Of a stretch of 64,000 nucleotides of DNA, positions 1 to 12,863 are shown one piece after another. The notes under the pieces are model-generated. The model was not told the DNA's origin, ran no database searches, and saw only the letters and a program-made list of their open reading frames with translations. Source of the DNA: Allodiplogaster sudhausi (Eukaryota > Nematoda > Chromadorea > Rhabditida > Diplogasteridae); NCBI GenBank assembly GCA_945643635.1, contig CALZFC010000055.1:1210001-1274000 (forward strand), read 5' to 3'. The translations under genes and the position numbers were made by a program. Position 1 is the first letter of the stretch. Every line of letters begins with the position of its first letter.

Positions 1-76
1 ACTCAGTCACAGACTTATCTGACTGGGCCACTAACACGGCATGGGTTAGTACTGACCAGGCGGATGCCAGTGGACA

Positions 77-111
<35 letters not shown>

Positions 112-1351
112 CCCTCCACATATGTAAATCACTCTACATCTCTTTCTCCCTATCTTTCTCTCTATATCTCTTTCTCTCTATCTCTCTCAATGTAGTTCTC
201 GTTCTATCTGTTTTCTTCGTTGAATGTTATTTTCTTTCTCTCCCCTTATTCTTCTCTTTCACCTTTACCATATGTGTCCTCTATCTTCTATGTAAACTCT
301 CTACTCCATCTCTCCGCTGATCTCACTCTTTTTTTCTCAAGCTTTGAACCGAGTTGAACCAATTGGCAAACAGTTCCCCAGGTCAGCCAGAGATTGCCAA
401 GGCAGAAAAGGCGCCGTTATTTGACTAGAGAAAGAAGAAGAGAGTTGGAAGGGAAGGAGAGTCCTGGGAGATATCAAGAATCACAGGGAATGCCGCTCTC
501 TTTCTGCGCCGTTTCTACGAAGATCAGCATCTGATTCAGAGAAGGATGGAAACTGTGAGAGAGGGTGGAGATTGAGAGAGGAAGAGAGAGAGAGTGAGAG
601 AAAAGGGAGGGAGTGAAGGATCAGAGGAGTGTACAACCTTTGAAGGTACATAAGCAGTTTGCGCAGTCGCAGAGAAGGGCAGCAAAGGATTAGCGAGGGG
701 AGGAAAGAGACAAAAGATGAATCGCCCAAGGGCGAGAGCACGGACAATAATGACTAAGAGGGAGGGCAAGAACAATCATCTCACAGCAATGCATCACCCT
801 CACCTTCACGCTGTCTCTTTCTTTCTCAATCACTCTCTTTCTGTCTCTTCCCTACATATCTGTATGTACATATTTCTCTTCTCTTTCTTCTCTCTCTCTC
901 TCGCAGAAGACAACTTCGTCTTCGGGTCCAAAAGTTGCAGCTTTGTATGGGGCAGGGCTTAAAATTTGCAAGGACGAAGGTGCTGGTCATTTGGAAGAGA
1001 GCAGCAAGGGAGGCAGAAACAGAGAACAACGATAGCAGGTGCATGGATTTTGCCTAAAATGAACCTTGAATAAACGATGGAACATACATACGTGCGAGAG
1101 AGTGAGAGGGAGCTAGAGAGAACGAGAAAAGTGACAGAATGAGATGTGTATGTACAAACAGAGACAAGGAAAGAATAATTCTCACTATTAAAACACTACT
1201 CGTAAGTGACCGTATACTAAAAAAAATGGACTAAAACTGGAGCAAGGAGCGCTAATAAAAAGGTAAGAAGGAAATAAATATATATGTTCGGGATGTTCTA
1301 GCCGAGTTCAAGCTGAAGAGGTTTGAAAGTTGAGGAGAGAGGAGAAGTGAG

Positions 1352-1354
<3 letters not shown>

Positions 1355-1396
<42 letters not shown>

Positions 1397-1598
1397 GAAG
1401 ATAGAATAGAGAGAGGATAAGGGAGGACATGGAGAGAGGAAGTGATTGGTGCAACAGATAAGGAGAGAAGTAGACAGACAGAGAAAGGAGGAGGGAATGA
1501 GTCGGAGCAGCACAAGTAAAAGGCGACAACGATGTCCGGCCAGCGGAAGTGTGTTGCGACTTCGAACAAGGAGAGAGAATAGGAGAGAGCGAGATGTA

Positions 1599-1645
<47 letters not shown>

Positions 1646-1672
1646 AGGAGAGGGAGAGGGAGAGGGAGAGGG
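1355..1672. repeat. Two (GA)n microsatellites, the second grading into GAGGGA
   Basis: Positions 1355-1391 are a nearly pure GA run. Positions 1605-1640 are a second GA run that passes into a GAGGGA-type hexamer up to about 1672. They are separated by about 210 bases of non-repetitive sequence. Confidence 0.9.
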
Positions 1673-2084
1673 AAGGATAGAAGAGTGGGGATAGTTGAAC
1701 GAATCTTGAATAAAGCAAATAAAGAAATAAATGCAAATGAGAGGTCGTTCCAAATCAGCCGAGCTGCCGATTGTGGATGGCAAAGTGCAAATAGCCCTAG
1801 GCTGCCTCACCTCCTGTAACCAATTCGCATCATCTTCTCGCTCAGCCAGGCATATTTCCGCCACTGCCAACGCCTTCAGAAAAAAGACGAAAGAAAATAA
1901 GGAAATCATTGAGAGAGAAATAGAGAAAAAGAGGAAACAGAGAGAGTGCAAAATAAAGATGGCGATTAGAGAAAGGTAACGCTGTGTATGGAGATGGATA
2001 GGCACTTGCATTTTGCAGTCATAAAGCGAAGGTAAGAGGCAACAGAGGAACATGCTTTGCAACAACACCATGGCGGTTCATCTC

Positions 2085-2159
2085 CCCCTCGCTCTCTCCT
2101 TCCCTTTTCTCCTTCGCTCTCTTTCTCTCTCTCGTTCTCTCCTTCCTTTTTCTCCTTCG

Positions 2160-2192
<33 letters not shown>

Positions 2193-2444
2193 CCTCTCCC
2201 TCTCGCTCTCTCCTTCCTTTTTCTCCTTCGCTCTCTTTCTCTCTCTCTCTCCCTCTCGCTCTCTCCTTCCTTTTTCTCCTTCGCTCTCTTTCTGTCTCTC
2301 TCTCCCTCTCGCTCTCTCCTTCCTTTTTCTCCATCGCTCTCTTTCTCTCTCTCTCCCTCTCGCTCTCTCCTTCCTCTTTCTCCTTCGCTCTCTTTCTCTC
2401 TCTCTCTCTCTCCCTCTCGCTCTCTCCTTCCTTTTTCTACTTCG

Positions 2445-2497
<53 letters not shown>

Positions 2498-2541
2498 TCG
2501 CTCTCTCCTTCCTTTTTCTCCCTCGCTCTCTTTCTCTCTCC
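2085..2541. repeat. Pyrimidine minisatellite of about 50-80 bp units, about 8 copies
   Basis: The core CGCTCTCTCCTTCC followed by TTTTTCTCC(T/A)TCGCTCTCTTTC recurs about eight times (near 2090, 2133, 2204, 2258, 2309, 2360, 2418 and 2499). Copies are separated by (CT)n spacers of differing length, so the unit length varies while the core is conserved. The block is almost pure pyrimidine on the plus strand. Confidence 0.85.
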
Positions 2542-2770
2542 TCTCATTTTCATTTTCAACACTTGACACTTGTGTGATGTTTATTTCTTTGCAGTCTGCT
2601 TTCAAATTTTTCATTGATCTTTGTGAGTGAACCGTTTAAGAGATGAAATTCATAAGCAGAAAGAGTGAAAAAGCAGCTGTGTATCTAATAATGATACCAA
2701 CTTATAAAAGAGAATAGAATTTTACAGAGAAATGAAGAAGCAGCGATTGAAAGACTGAAAGAGAGAGAGA

Positions 2771-2820
<50 letters not shown>

Positions 2821-3123
2821 AGAGAATGAAGAAGGTGAAAGAGTGTGAGGAAGAAGGGGAAATTGAAGGATAGGTCTGCGGCCTTGAAAAATAATAACAA
2901 AAACAGTTGATGGCAGGCACATGAACGAAGGCCAATTTTTGAAAGAAGACACAAAAAACATGAAGTCTCGGGTAAGCGTGAAAAGGAAACCGTAGAATTA
3001 AACGGGGGAAAAAAAGAGAAACGTGAAGTGACAGTTCGGGAGTTCCAGAAGCTTCTGATTATTTTTTTTTCTATCGCTACAACTACCATATTTTATCTAT
3101 TACTACTCCCCCGGGGGTTCTAT

Positions 3124-3154
3124 TTTTCAATGTCCTCGCGGAGGACATTGAAAA
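3124..3154. repeat. Perfect 14-bp hairpin inside a possible degraded foldback element
   Basis: The left arm TTTTCAATGTCCTC (3124-3137) is exactly complementary to 3141-3154, leaving a 3-base GCG loop. Within the next 100 bases the arm start TTTTCAATG recurs near 3235. The surrounding sequence (about 3100-3300) has several G-run plus CTAATA/TACTAT motifs unlike the neighbouring GA repeats. This suggests a small non-autonomous transposon remnant; its outer ends and target duplication could not be defined. Confidence 0.5.
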
Positions 3155-4047
3155 TTTTTACTATTAGAAGGCGCGGTTCGATTGGAGGGAGGGGCACTAT
3201 TTTAATAAGTGATATAGGGAGGGGTACTATGTATTTTCAATGACATTATCAAGCGGTATTATTAGAGGGGGTTCTAATAAAGGGGGAGGGTATACTAATA
3301 GAGAAAACATGCTGTGTACATTTCTCTTGTTGACTAGTCAATCTCAAATTCAGTCGGTTAATAAATTGAGGGAAAAGGGAGGTAAAGAAGAGAGAGAAAA
3401 AAATGTGGAAAGACCGAGATGGTTTGCAGTGATGAGATGGACATAGAACAATAAGAAAAGTCAGCAGCTGAGACGAGGGCCAGCCTCACAAGCAGAAGGC
3501 CGAAAATGAAGCATGCTGACAGATTTGTGACAAGTGTCTTCTGACAAGGAAGACAAGGGAGAGAGAGCGAGCGAGAGAGAGGAGAGAGAGGAGAGAGAGG
3601 GAGAGAGAGAGAGGGAGAAAGATAGGGAGGGGAGAGAGAGAGAGAAAGGAGAGCGTTAGAACGTGGAACCGCAAATGACATGGGGGAGACAAACGGCGAT
3701 GTGCACATATCTCGACGACACATTGCTTTCTGCCATGTCATGCCCATGGATCAGAGTCAGATAGAGATGGCGGAGGGAGAAGAGGTAGAGACAGCGTGGA
3801 AGATGATGGACACACAGAGACACAGAGAGAGAAAAAGAGAGAGAGAGAGAGACGTAGGGAGATAGAGAGCGAGAGAAATAGAGAGCTATGTATGTACATA
3901 TGTAGGAAAACCTGGCAGATAAAAAGAAAGACGAAATGAAGATATTCCTGATACGGTAAATTAGTTATCGTCAAAATTTAAAGAGCGATACAGAATCCAA
4001 TTCAAGGATGGTGCAGTAAAAGTTCGCTCTTCTTGTTGCATATTCTT

Positions 4048-4091
4048 TTTCTTTCCCTCCCTTTCTCTCTCTCTTTTTCTTTCCCTCCCTT

Positions 4092-4150
<59 letters not shown>

Positions 4151-4357
4151 TTCTCTCCTTCCCTTCCTCAGTTTCGTTCTTTCCTTGTGTTACAATGCAG
4201 CAGATAAAAAAAGTAAAGAGAAACTACATACATAGATCAGTCTATTTTACTTTAAGATGTTCTTAGAATAACGACCTCTAGACCTACAAAATCATTGAAA
4301 TTTCATATTCTATAACCTTTGCTCCCTTTCTCTCTCTCAATCTCATCCTCACTTCTG

Positions 4358-4395
<38 letters not shown>

Positions 4396-4502
4396 CTCTC
4401 TCTTTCTCTCGCTCTCTCTCTCTCTATTTCTCTTTCTCTCGCTGTCTCACTCTCTCTCTTTCTCTCTCTCTCTCTCTATTTCTCTTTCTCTCGCTGTCTC
4501 AC

Positions 4503-4537
<35 letters not shown>

Positions 4538-4550
4538 ATTTCCCTCTCTA
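4048..4550. repeat. Two pyrimidine (CT)n tracts
   Basis: Positions 4048-4160 and 4361-4550 are almost pure pyrimidine on the plus strand, with scattered TTTCTC and CGCTGTCTCAC interruptions. The second contains a roughly 60-bp motif repeated twice (a Ser-Leu-rich frame with ATTTCTCTTTCTCTCGCTGT near 4427 and 4480). Confidence 0.8.
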
Positions 4551-5059
4551 GGAATCTCTCCCCATTGTCGTTCGTTCTGGCGTTCCTTCCGGTCTAGGCT
4601 TCAGGTGATCGAGTAGACTGCCCGTAGAGGAAACAACCGGCGTGTACTCTCGCAACAACGACAGCAGGAATCTACTAATGCACCTGAAAGGAGTTACGCA
4701 GATAGAATGGAATTTTAGTTAGGAGAGAGAGAGAGAGAAAAAGAAAGACAAAGAGACAGAGAGAGAAGCGATGAAGAGAGAGTGAGGATATTTCAGCGAG
4801 TAGAAGGTCCGAACTCTTCCTGAAAAGCATCCGAATGCGGAAGGTCAGCAATCGCCAGTTCGACTATTCCACCACTCGGTCCCTCGCACACAAACACGCT
4901 CGAACATCTCAGGTTTCGCCCGAGGGCAGGAATAGGAAGAAGAAACTAAGTGAGGTCACTCAGACTCCTTATGATGAGAGGGGAACAGGGATTAGAAGCA
5001 TAGAGACACACAAAGGAGTTCAGTCTTGAGTTGTGAGAGAGAAGAGAGAAGAGGGGGGA

Positions 5060-5096
<37 letters not shown>

Positions 5097-5368
5097 TGGA
5101 AGAAAGAGAGCTCATAGAATGGGGGGAGGGTTAATCGAATCAGTTCATCCATCACCTCGTGCAAATACATTTTCTTGGACTTTCGCACCTTTTGCCCCTT
5201 TTGACATTTCTTTCTCCATTCCTCATGTTCTCTCCTTTTAAATTTGAAGGCAGCTTCGGTTGAATACACAGAGCGAGTGATCCTTCCCGAGGGCAAAGCT
5301 CAGAAAAACGCATGCACCTAGAAAATATTCAACATGCAACTAAGGTTGATTCTACTTTGGAGGAGGGG

Positions 5369-5409
<41 letters not shown>

Positions 5410-6145
5410 AAGTAAAATATAGAAAAGGAGAAAGAAATCTGAGAGAAGGCGTAGAAATAGGAAAAGAGCAACGGCGCTGACCTCTTAGACAAAAGGATGA
5501 ATGGCATAAAGAATGGAATAAGAAGTAAGCCAGCAGGTTCGTAAGATCGCCAGAAACAACCGAAGCCATTATCACCTGGCAAACACCAGGAGAAGGCCGG
5601 AATGGAGAAGAATGAAAGGATCAGGTCAGGGAGCACCCACAACCAGCCAGTCTCCTGCATGTTTATGGGACACGAGACAGAAAAAGAAGGATCCTCGAGA
5701 GACGCATTCAATGTTTGATGGGGAAGGAGCCAAGGATCAGGGACATTAATTGTAAATCTAACAAGACTTTCGAAGTATACGGTAGGACTGAGCGGCGGGC
5801 AGCGGCATTTCACGCCAACAGAATACGAATGGCTACTGGCAGATTCATGACGTCATCCGTCCTACTGTAATCAGAGAGGGAAGAGACAAAAGTAGCACTT
5901 TCATCTTGGCATTTCTCCTTTCGCGGGTTGTACTTTAATGGAATCTGCTTCTTGTCTTGCTTGGCCGATTTGGCAGTCACGGATTGTAGCTCCATGAGTT
6001 CCCTTCGGCCGCTCTCTCTCAATTCGCATAGTCTCTTCGATGCCCTTTTATGCTCTCCTTCCATTTGTATCTGTCATAAAGTCGGTGTTGAACACGTGTC
6101 TATCTCCCTCTCTCTGTACCTCTTTCGCTCAATCTATCTCTCTTG

Positions 6146-6193
<48 letters not shown>

Positions 6194-6716
6194 ATCTCTC
6201 TCTCTCTCTCTCTGCACCTGGCATTCCTGTCCGGAATAGGCTGGAGAGGAAATTGCTGCCTGCGCGAAGGCTAAAATCTATCGCCGTTGTGCGGGAGAAG
6301 AAGGAATCGGGGATCGTCGGGGACGCGGATAATCTCCGGTGTGGAGGACGTTTCTACCAGTAGTACGAGAACCAAATGGTCCACGAGGCGAGAGGAGAGA
6401 AAGAGAGATTGGAAATGAGAGAGAGAGAGAGAGAGAAGAAAAGTGAAGAGGAAAAGTGAGAGATGTGTAGATAGAAGGATGATGGAGTAAGTAGCAGAAG
6501 AGTTGTGATAATCGAGAGATAATTCGAGTGAGTTCAGCAAGAGTGGATTCTCTCGGTCTGACACACTTCAAATTGGGAATGAACCCCCAGGCCCCTTCTG
6601 CACCGCAACACCGAAGAGCACTAATCAGCTACTGCTTCTTTGTTCTCTTAAGTTTCTCTGCGTCTCTCTCTTCCTCTCTCTCTCTCTCTCACGCTCACTT
6701 TCCCTATCTCTCAATC

Positions 6717-6747
<31 letters not shown>

Positions 6748-6979
6748 TTATCTTTCTCCACTCCCATCTCAAGTGCTGTTGCCCCCTCGTCTCTGTCTGA
6801 TTACGGCCCGTTGCATTGAGGCGATGATCAGCGGGATGGCGTGAAAATTGGCGCTAAGCAAGGGCAAGACTGATTTCCGTTCTAGGGCAGAAAAGGGAGA
6901 GAGAGAGCATGGGATACGAGGAGAGGCAGAGTATCTCAAGAGTGCAAATCGGGAAGTGGCCTCGAGGGATGAACAAGAG

Positions 6980-7065
6980 AAGAGAAGAGAAGAGAGAGAG
7001 AGAGAGACAGAGACAGAGAAAGAGAGACAGAGAAAGAGAGACAGAGAGAGAGAGAGAGACAGGAG
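6980..7065. repeat. GA tract with GACAGAGAAAGA repeats
   Basis: A purine-rich run on the plus strand in which a 12-16 base GACAGAGAAAGAGA motif recurs three times among GA dinucleotides. Confidence 0.75.
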
Positions 7066-7631
7066 AATGGAGAGAGTGGGGAGAGAAGCAGATTGAACTG
7101 AAAGAAGAAGTACTCTCAAACACGCAAAGGCATTTCAGAGGGACGATGTCGGTATGTCTGATCAAGAATAGTATAGAAGATTACAAGGCAAGTCGGCATA
7201 AAAAAAATTAAATAAAATGGAAAAAATTAGCCATGCTAACAATTGACGGTTGATTTAGAGCTTGCCACTTTAAGGAATTCAGCTGTGAATAAGAAAATAA
7301 TAAAATAAAAGTCTGCGGCAAAAGGTGTGAAATTCTCAGTCAAGTCGAAATCGAGCCACAACAAGCAATTTACGAGCTTCTTTCTCCGACAATTACGTTG
7401 GAAATTGTTGAGTGTTTAGAATGGCCTGAGACAAGGAGCAGACCGAGAAACTCGAGCAGACGCTTCGGGCAATTCTATCTCGTCACCCTATGATCTCAGT
7501 TCTTCTATCAAAGCACACTCGAAAGATAACACCGCAAAACGCGAGGGCGAAGCTGAGCCGGGCTGATGAAAAGGAGGAGGAGAGGGCAGATGACAGCCTG
7601 GAGAGAGAAATAGAAAGAGAGAAAGAGAAAA

Positions 7632-7666
<35 letters not shown>

Positions 7667-8541
7667 CGGAAGCCAAAAAAATGAGTGACTGGTACGGTGA
7701 AAAAGGTGAATCAATGAAGAGAAGACAAGCGGAGACAGAGTTGAAGGAAATAGAAAGAGGAAGAGAGGAGAGAGGAAGAGGAGAGAGAGGGAGAGAAAAA
7801 AAGAGGAGAGAGATGAGAATGACATCCTTGGCAGGGTGTCGTCTGAAATATGTAGAAGCTGAAGGTGCATTGACAGTTCATTCATTCGTCTGGTCGAACC
7901 AGAACAATGGAGGAGGCAGCAGGAAGTACGGGGAATATTACTCCGAGGCAGAAATATCGGATGAGGATAATGAAGGGAGGAGGAGAGAACGAGAGCAGCA
8001 GAGAGAGAGAGAGGAAGAGAGAGAGAGGGAGAGAGAGTGAGCGAGATAGAGTGGTGGATAAGGTGAAGACGTGCGAAAGGGCAGACAGGAGAAAATGAAA
8101 AAAGATGAAATTCGCAATCGAGACTCACTGAGGGTACAACCGCTATTACGAGTGTTGATACTACTGCTGCAAAATTCTCTGTAGTAATTACGCTAAAATA
8201 CAAATGGGTCGACAAAATAAGCCATAGAAACGGAAAATGCTATGGTAAACGACCGAAAACTCGAGTACCGACTTGGCCTGCAGAAATGGAGAAGGAAAAG
8301 ATAGAACAAGAAGAGAAAAGGAAGGAGAGAAGAGGAGAGACTAAGACACACTGCAAGTGGCAGACTCTCGTCTGGAATGTCATGGCATTCTGTAGATTCT
8401 CTCTTTCCATTGTTCTTGGCCACGCACCGGTGGTGGTCTGCTGAGAGCAACCAGTGAGAAGAGCTTGTTGGGTGTGAGAGTGGCAGAGAGCGAGAGAAAG
8501 AGAGGAGAGAGAGAGTGAGATAAAGAGAGACTGAGAGAGAC

Positions 8542-8572
<31 letters not shown>

Positions 8573-8733
8573 TAACGAGAGAGAAAGAGAGAGCGAAAGA
8601 TAAAGAGAGAGAAGATCCGTTAGAGGGCGAACGACCCCAATGACATGCGCAAATATGCTTTCTCAGAGAGTACAACAACCAACACATGTTTGTAAGTAAG
8701 GGAGAGTGTGAAAGAAAGAATGGAGAGAGAGAG

Positions 8734-8775
<42 letters not shown>

Positions 8776-10243
8776 GAAGAGAGGGAGGGACAGAAAGATG
8801 GGACAGAGAGTTGAATAGATCACGAAAAGGATGCCAAATGAATGAGTTGTTCCGCCATCCATAGTGCGCAGTATTTCATGGACGGAGAAAATGAAGCGAA
8901 ATGAATGGAATCCTCGACGAGTGGCAGAGGATTCATCGGAATCCTCCATTCCCACCATTCACCTTCCACTTCTTCCACTCTCACTGCCATCTCTTCTTGC
9001 CAAGGTCATCCTGTTAGGCCATCCATTCTGCATGCATAGTTGACTGATTACAATCAGTCACAATTGAGTATGAGAGATGATAAGAAAGGGAGAGAAGAGC
9101 AGACAAGGGGAACATAAATAAGGGGACAGAGTGAAGATGACTAAGAAGATAGGCAAATTGAATAGCATTAATTGGTCGGATCACATGGGATGACGTCAAG
9201 GATAATGAAGCAATCAGGAAGCAGAGAATGACACTCATTCATTCATAACTCAGCAGAGTCACGGGCAGGAACCCTGTCTTCTGATTAGGCAGAATTATAA
9301 TTGCATGATGGATGAAAGAGATTAATGAGGAATACAATCAGAAACAGAGGAAGAAGTTAGTGAAAAGAGATAATAAGAAAGAAAGCAGAGAGAGAGATAA
9401 CGTTGCCTGATTCTGGCCAGGTTGGAGGAAAAGTCCATTGATGGGAACAGCCGATATGAGCAGCGCTAACAGACAAATGAGGAGGGTGGCAAATTGGGAA
9501 GAGTCCATGCATTGCTTCTCTCTCACAACACTCTCGCTCCTCCATTCTCTCTCATTCTCTCTCTCGCTCTTCTTCTTCTCTCTCCATCTTTAGTGTTTCT
9601 ACACGTTTCATTGTCGGGAATAATAAAGGCGGAGAGCGGCTGCTAAACGGTTTACAAGGCACCTCGCATGGTTAACCCTTTCTGGTCCCATCGGCCCATC
9701 TGATAATCGCGGGGATGTTCTTGCCTAATTTACGACTAATTCGGCAAAGAAGAAAGCTGAGCGATGCCTCATCAACATACACATATATACATATGTATGC
9801 ATGTTCATATGTACCTTATGCAGAGGAGGAATTCATACCCCTTGGACTTATGTAGCTTATAGATTATAGAAAGGGAGTTGGAGAGGAAAGAGAACGATAG
9901 TATAGAGAGAGAGCGAGAGAGAGAGAGAGAGAGAGAAATGCATTTTCATTATCCTTTTAGCTAAATTAAATGAAAAACATTTTGTAAAAATAAATGAAAA
10001 GTATCCTCTTGGGATTACTACATTCTAATCTGCATTCAAAAGGTATGCCATGTAATTATGGATATATTTATGCATGTACATAGATATCTACCTACATATG
10101 TACATGCATGCATACATACATACATACATATATCTGTACATATCTACTGGGATACAGAGATAAATTCAATAAATAAGTGGGAAGAAATTTGTGATTCTTT
10201 CTTTTTTCATTCTCTATCGCACTCTCATTGCCTCTCTCATCCT

Positions 10244-10284
<41 letters not shown>

Positions 10285-10405
10285 CTCTCTTCCTCTCTCA
10301 CTCTCTGCTCTCCCCCACCCTCAAGCCATTCTTTCCTTACCTTCCATTCCATATATGAGGGCATTCACGCGGTCTCGAGGTCACCCATAAGAAGGCATGA
10401 ACAAT

Positions 10406-10444
<39 letters not shown>

Positions 10445-10851
10445 AGGAACTGATACAGTAGTCAACTCTAGATTTCTTGCTCAAGTCTCCACATTCTTCT
10501 TTCCACTTTCACGTTCTTTCTCGTCTCTTCTCTTTTACCGTGACCTTCTTATGGAGTTGTCCTTCGAGAGTTCAATCCTCTCACAACAACTTCAGTCATT
10601 CTTATTGCAATCGAGTAATCACGCCGTGATTCCTCAATTGATTCTCTCTCCCTTCCTTCTCACGGTTACTTCCATTGTCCTCAGTCCAGGAAATCGCCAT
10701 CCGCTACTTGGAATTCTGTCGTCTTCACTTCGGAACTTAGATTCTTCGCTGATCTGTCTTATTTCGCGGCACCTGCAAAAGGGGAATTAAATTCCAACGA
10801 TGAAGGCCAATCAAGACGTTCCGTTCAAACATTTGCTCATAATCGGCAGCC

Positions 10852-10899
<48 letters not shown>

Positions 10900-11122
10900 A
10901 CGTGAAATAAAGAAAGGGTGGAGGAAAAGGGAAAGAGAGAAAGAATGAGCGAGAGGGAGAGAATAGACAGGAAGAGAGGAACACGGAATGGAGAGGCTAC
11001 CGGCAGAATTCTTTCCTTTTGGAATGTATACACAGGCGATGCTCGGAAAATGGAATGGAAAACATAGCAACATGAAGCATGGAAAGCAAAGCATTCCCGT
11101 TACTTTCCTCGAGAATGTTTCT

Positions 11123-11324
11123 CTCTCTCTCTCTCTCTCTCTGTCTCTGTCTCTCTCTCTTAATCTCTCTCTACTCTGTCTCTCCACTCTCTTTCTTCTT
11201 TCTCTCCCTCTCTCTGTATGTCTTTTTCACCCCTTCTCTCTCTCTCTCTCTCTCTTATTCTCTCTCTACTCTGTCTCTCCACTCTCTTTCTTCTTTCTCT
11301 CCCTCTCTGTATACCCTTTTCACT

Positions 11325-11364
<40 letters not shown>

Positions 11365-11434
11365 CTCTCTCTACTCTGTCTCTCCACTCTCTTTCTTCTT
11401 TCTCTCCCTCTCTCTGTATGTCTTTTTCACCCCT

Positions 11435-11473
<39 letters not shown>

Positions 11474-11568
11474 TATTCTCTCTCTACTCTGTCTCTCCAC
11501 TCTCTTTCTTCTTTCTCTCCCTCTCTCTGCATGTCTTTTTCACCCCTTCTCTCTCTCTCTCTCGGTAT
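11123..11568. repeat. Minisatellite of about 100 bp, four copies
   Basis: A block reading ACTCTGTCTCTCCACTCTC, then TTTCTTC, TCTCCCTCTCTCTGTATG and TTTTTCACCCC, recurs four times (starting near 11170, 11265, 11370 and 11482) between (CT)n spacers. The second copy has a short variant in place of the GTATGTC part and the fourth has GCATG instead of GTATG. Spacer length accounts for the variable period. Confidence 0.85.
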
Positions 11569-11760
11569 CTTTCCTTCGCTCTCTTTCTCATTTTTCTTCT
11601 CCTGCACCTGCAGCTCGGCCCCTCCTCTGCTTTCTTTCTTCATTTGCCGACTACAAAAGCGAGACGAAAGAAGATTCCGCTCGTTACGGAATTGGCATTC
11701 TGATTGCTTTAGTAAAGCTAGAAAAAAAGCTACATGAAACGACGTGTAATTTGACGCATT

Positions 11761-12066
11761 CAGAAGAGAGAGAAAGAGAAGTAATAATGAGAGACAGAAG
11801 AGAGAGAAAGAGAAGTAATAATGAGAGACAAAAGAGAGAGAAAGAGAAGTAATAATGAGAGACAGAAGAGAGAGAAAGAGAAGTAATAATGAGAGACAGA
11901 AGAGAGAGAAAGAGAAGTAATAATGAGAGACAGAAGAGAGAGAAAGAGAAGTAATAATGAGAGACAGAAGAGAGAGAAAGAGAAGTAATATTGAGAGACA
12001 GAAGAGAGAGAAAGAGAAGTAATATTGAGAGACAGAAGAGAGAGAAAGAGAAGTAATAATGAGAGA
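11761..12066. repeat. 34-bp tandem repeat, nine copies
   Basis: A 34-base unit beginning CAGAAGAGAGAGAAAGAGAA and ending GTAATAATGAGAGA is repeated nine times head to tail. A decayed tenth copy follows at 12067. Copy 3 has AAAAG for AGAAG, and copies 7 and 8 share a TAATATTG variant, so the array has had at least one internal duplication. Confidence 0.93.
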
Positions 12067-12444
12067 CAGAGGAAGGGGAAGTGATGATCAGTATAATATC
12101 CATGTCATTCTAATGCTTGATAAACATCACGAAATAATTTTAGCAAAAAAATTGAATTTGAAGTTGCTGTGAATTAGTTCAGAAGAGTTGGGGGAACCAG
12201 CGGAATGTTGAGTATATGTTATGGATACGGGGATGAGAAAGTACGTAATGTATCTGCCGAGAGGAAACATTCAGGAGGAGGGGAAAGAGCTTGGCAGGAA
12301 AAGTTCACCCTTATCCACGCGAAATTCAATCGCTTCCCCACGGAGCATATCATCTGCAGAAGAAACAAAGCGTGAGAGAATGGAAGGCAATGAATGGAAG
12401 TGGAAGAAGTCGAGAGCACTCAATGCAGAGAGAACGACAGAGGA

Positions 12445-12497
<53 letters not shown>

Positions 12498-12832
12498 GAG
12501 AAGCAGAGGGAATAGGCAAGAGACATGGGTTATTTTTACTCAGGTCAGCCGGAATTACTTGCTCTGGAGAAAAGTAGCATACATCAAGAAGTTGACATCA
12601 GAAGTCGGTTGGGCACGAGGGCAAAAGAAAGACAAGAAAGGGAAGGAGAAAGCAAAAGAAAGAACGGGCAATTAATCTCTGTTCTTGGAGAATTAGCAAG
12701 AGGCGCTTATCTTCAGCCATTTCCCATTCCAGGAGAGGAGCAAAAGACGAGCAGAAGTGGAGAAGAAGAGCAGCACGAAGACCATACGAATACTTAGCAC
12801 GTACTACATCTGTCTGCTCATTGTCATTTTGG

Positions 12833-12863
<31 letters not shown>

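Noticed and set aside
1298..2071. Long Ser/Leu-rich minus-strand open frame of 257 codons
   Set aside because: It is a translation of (GA)n repeats on the other strand; there is no domain, and the matching frame on the opposite strand is also open.
11079..11852. Overlapping 250-codon open frames rich in Ser-Leu
   Set aside because: They come from the stop-free CT minisatellite; several frames are open at once and none shows conserved sequence.
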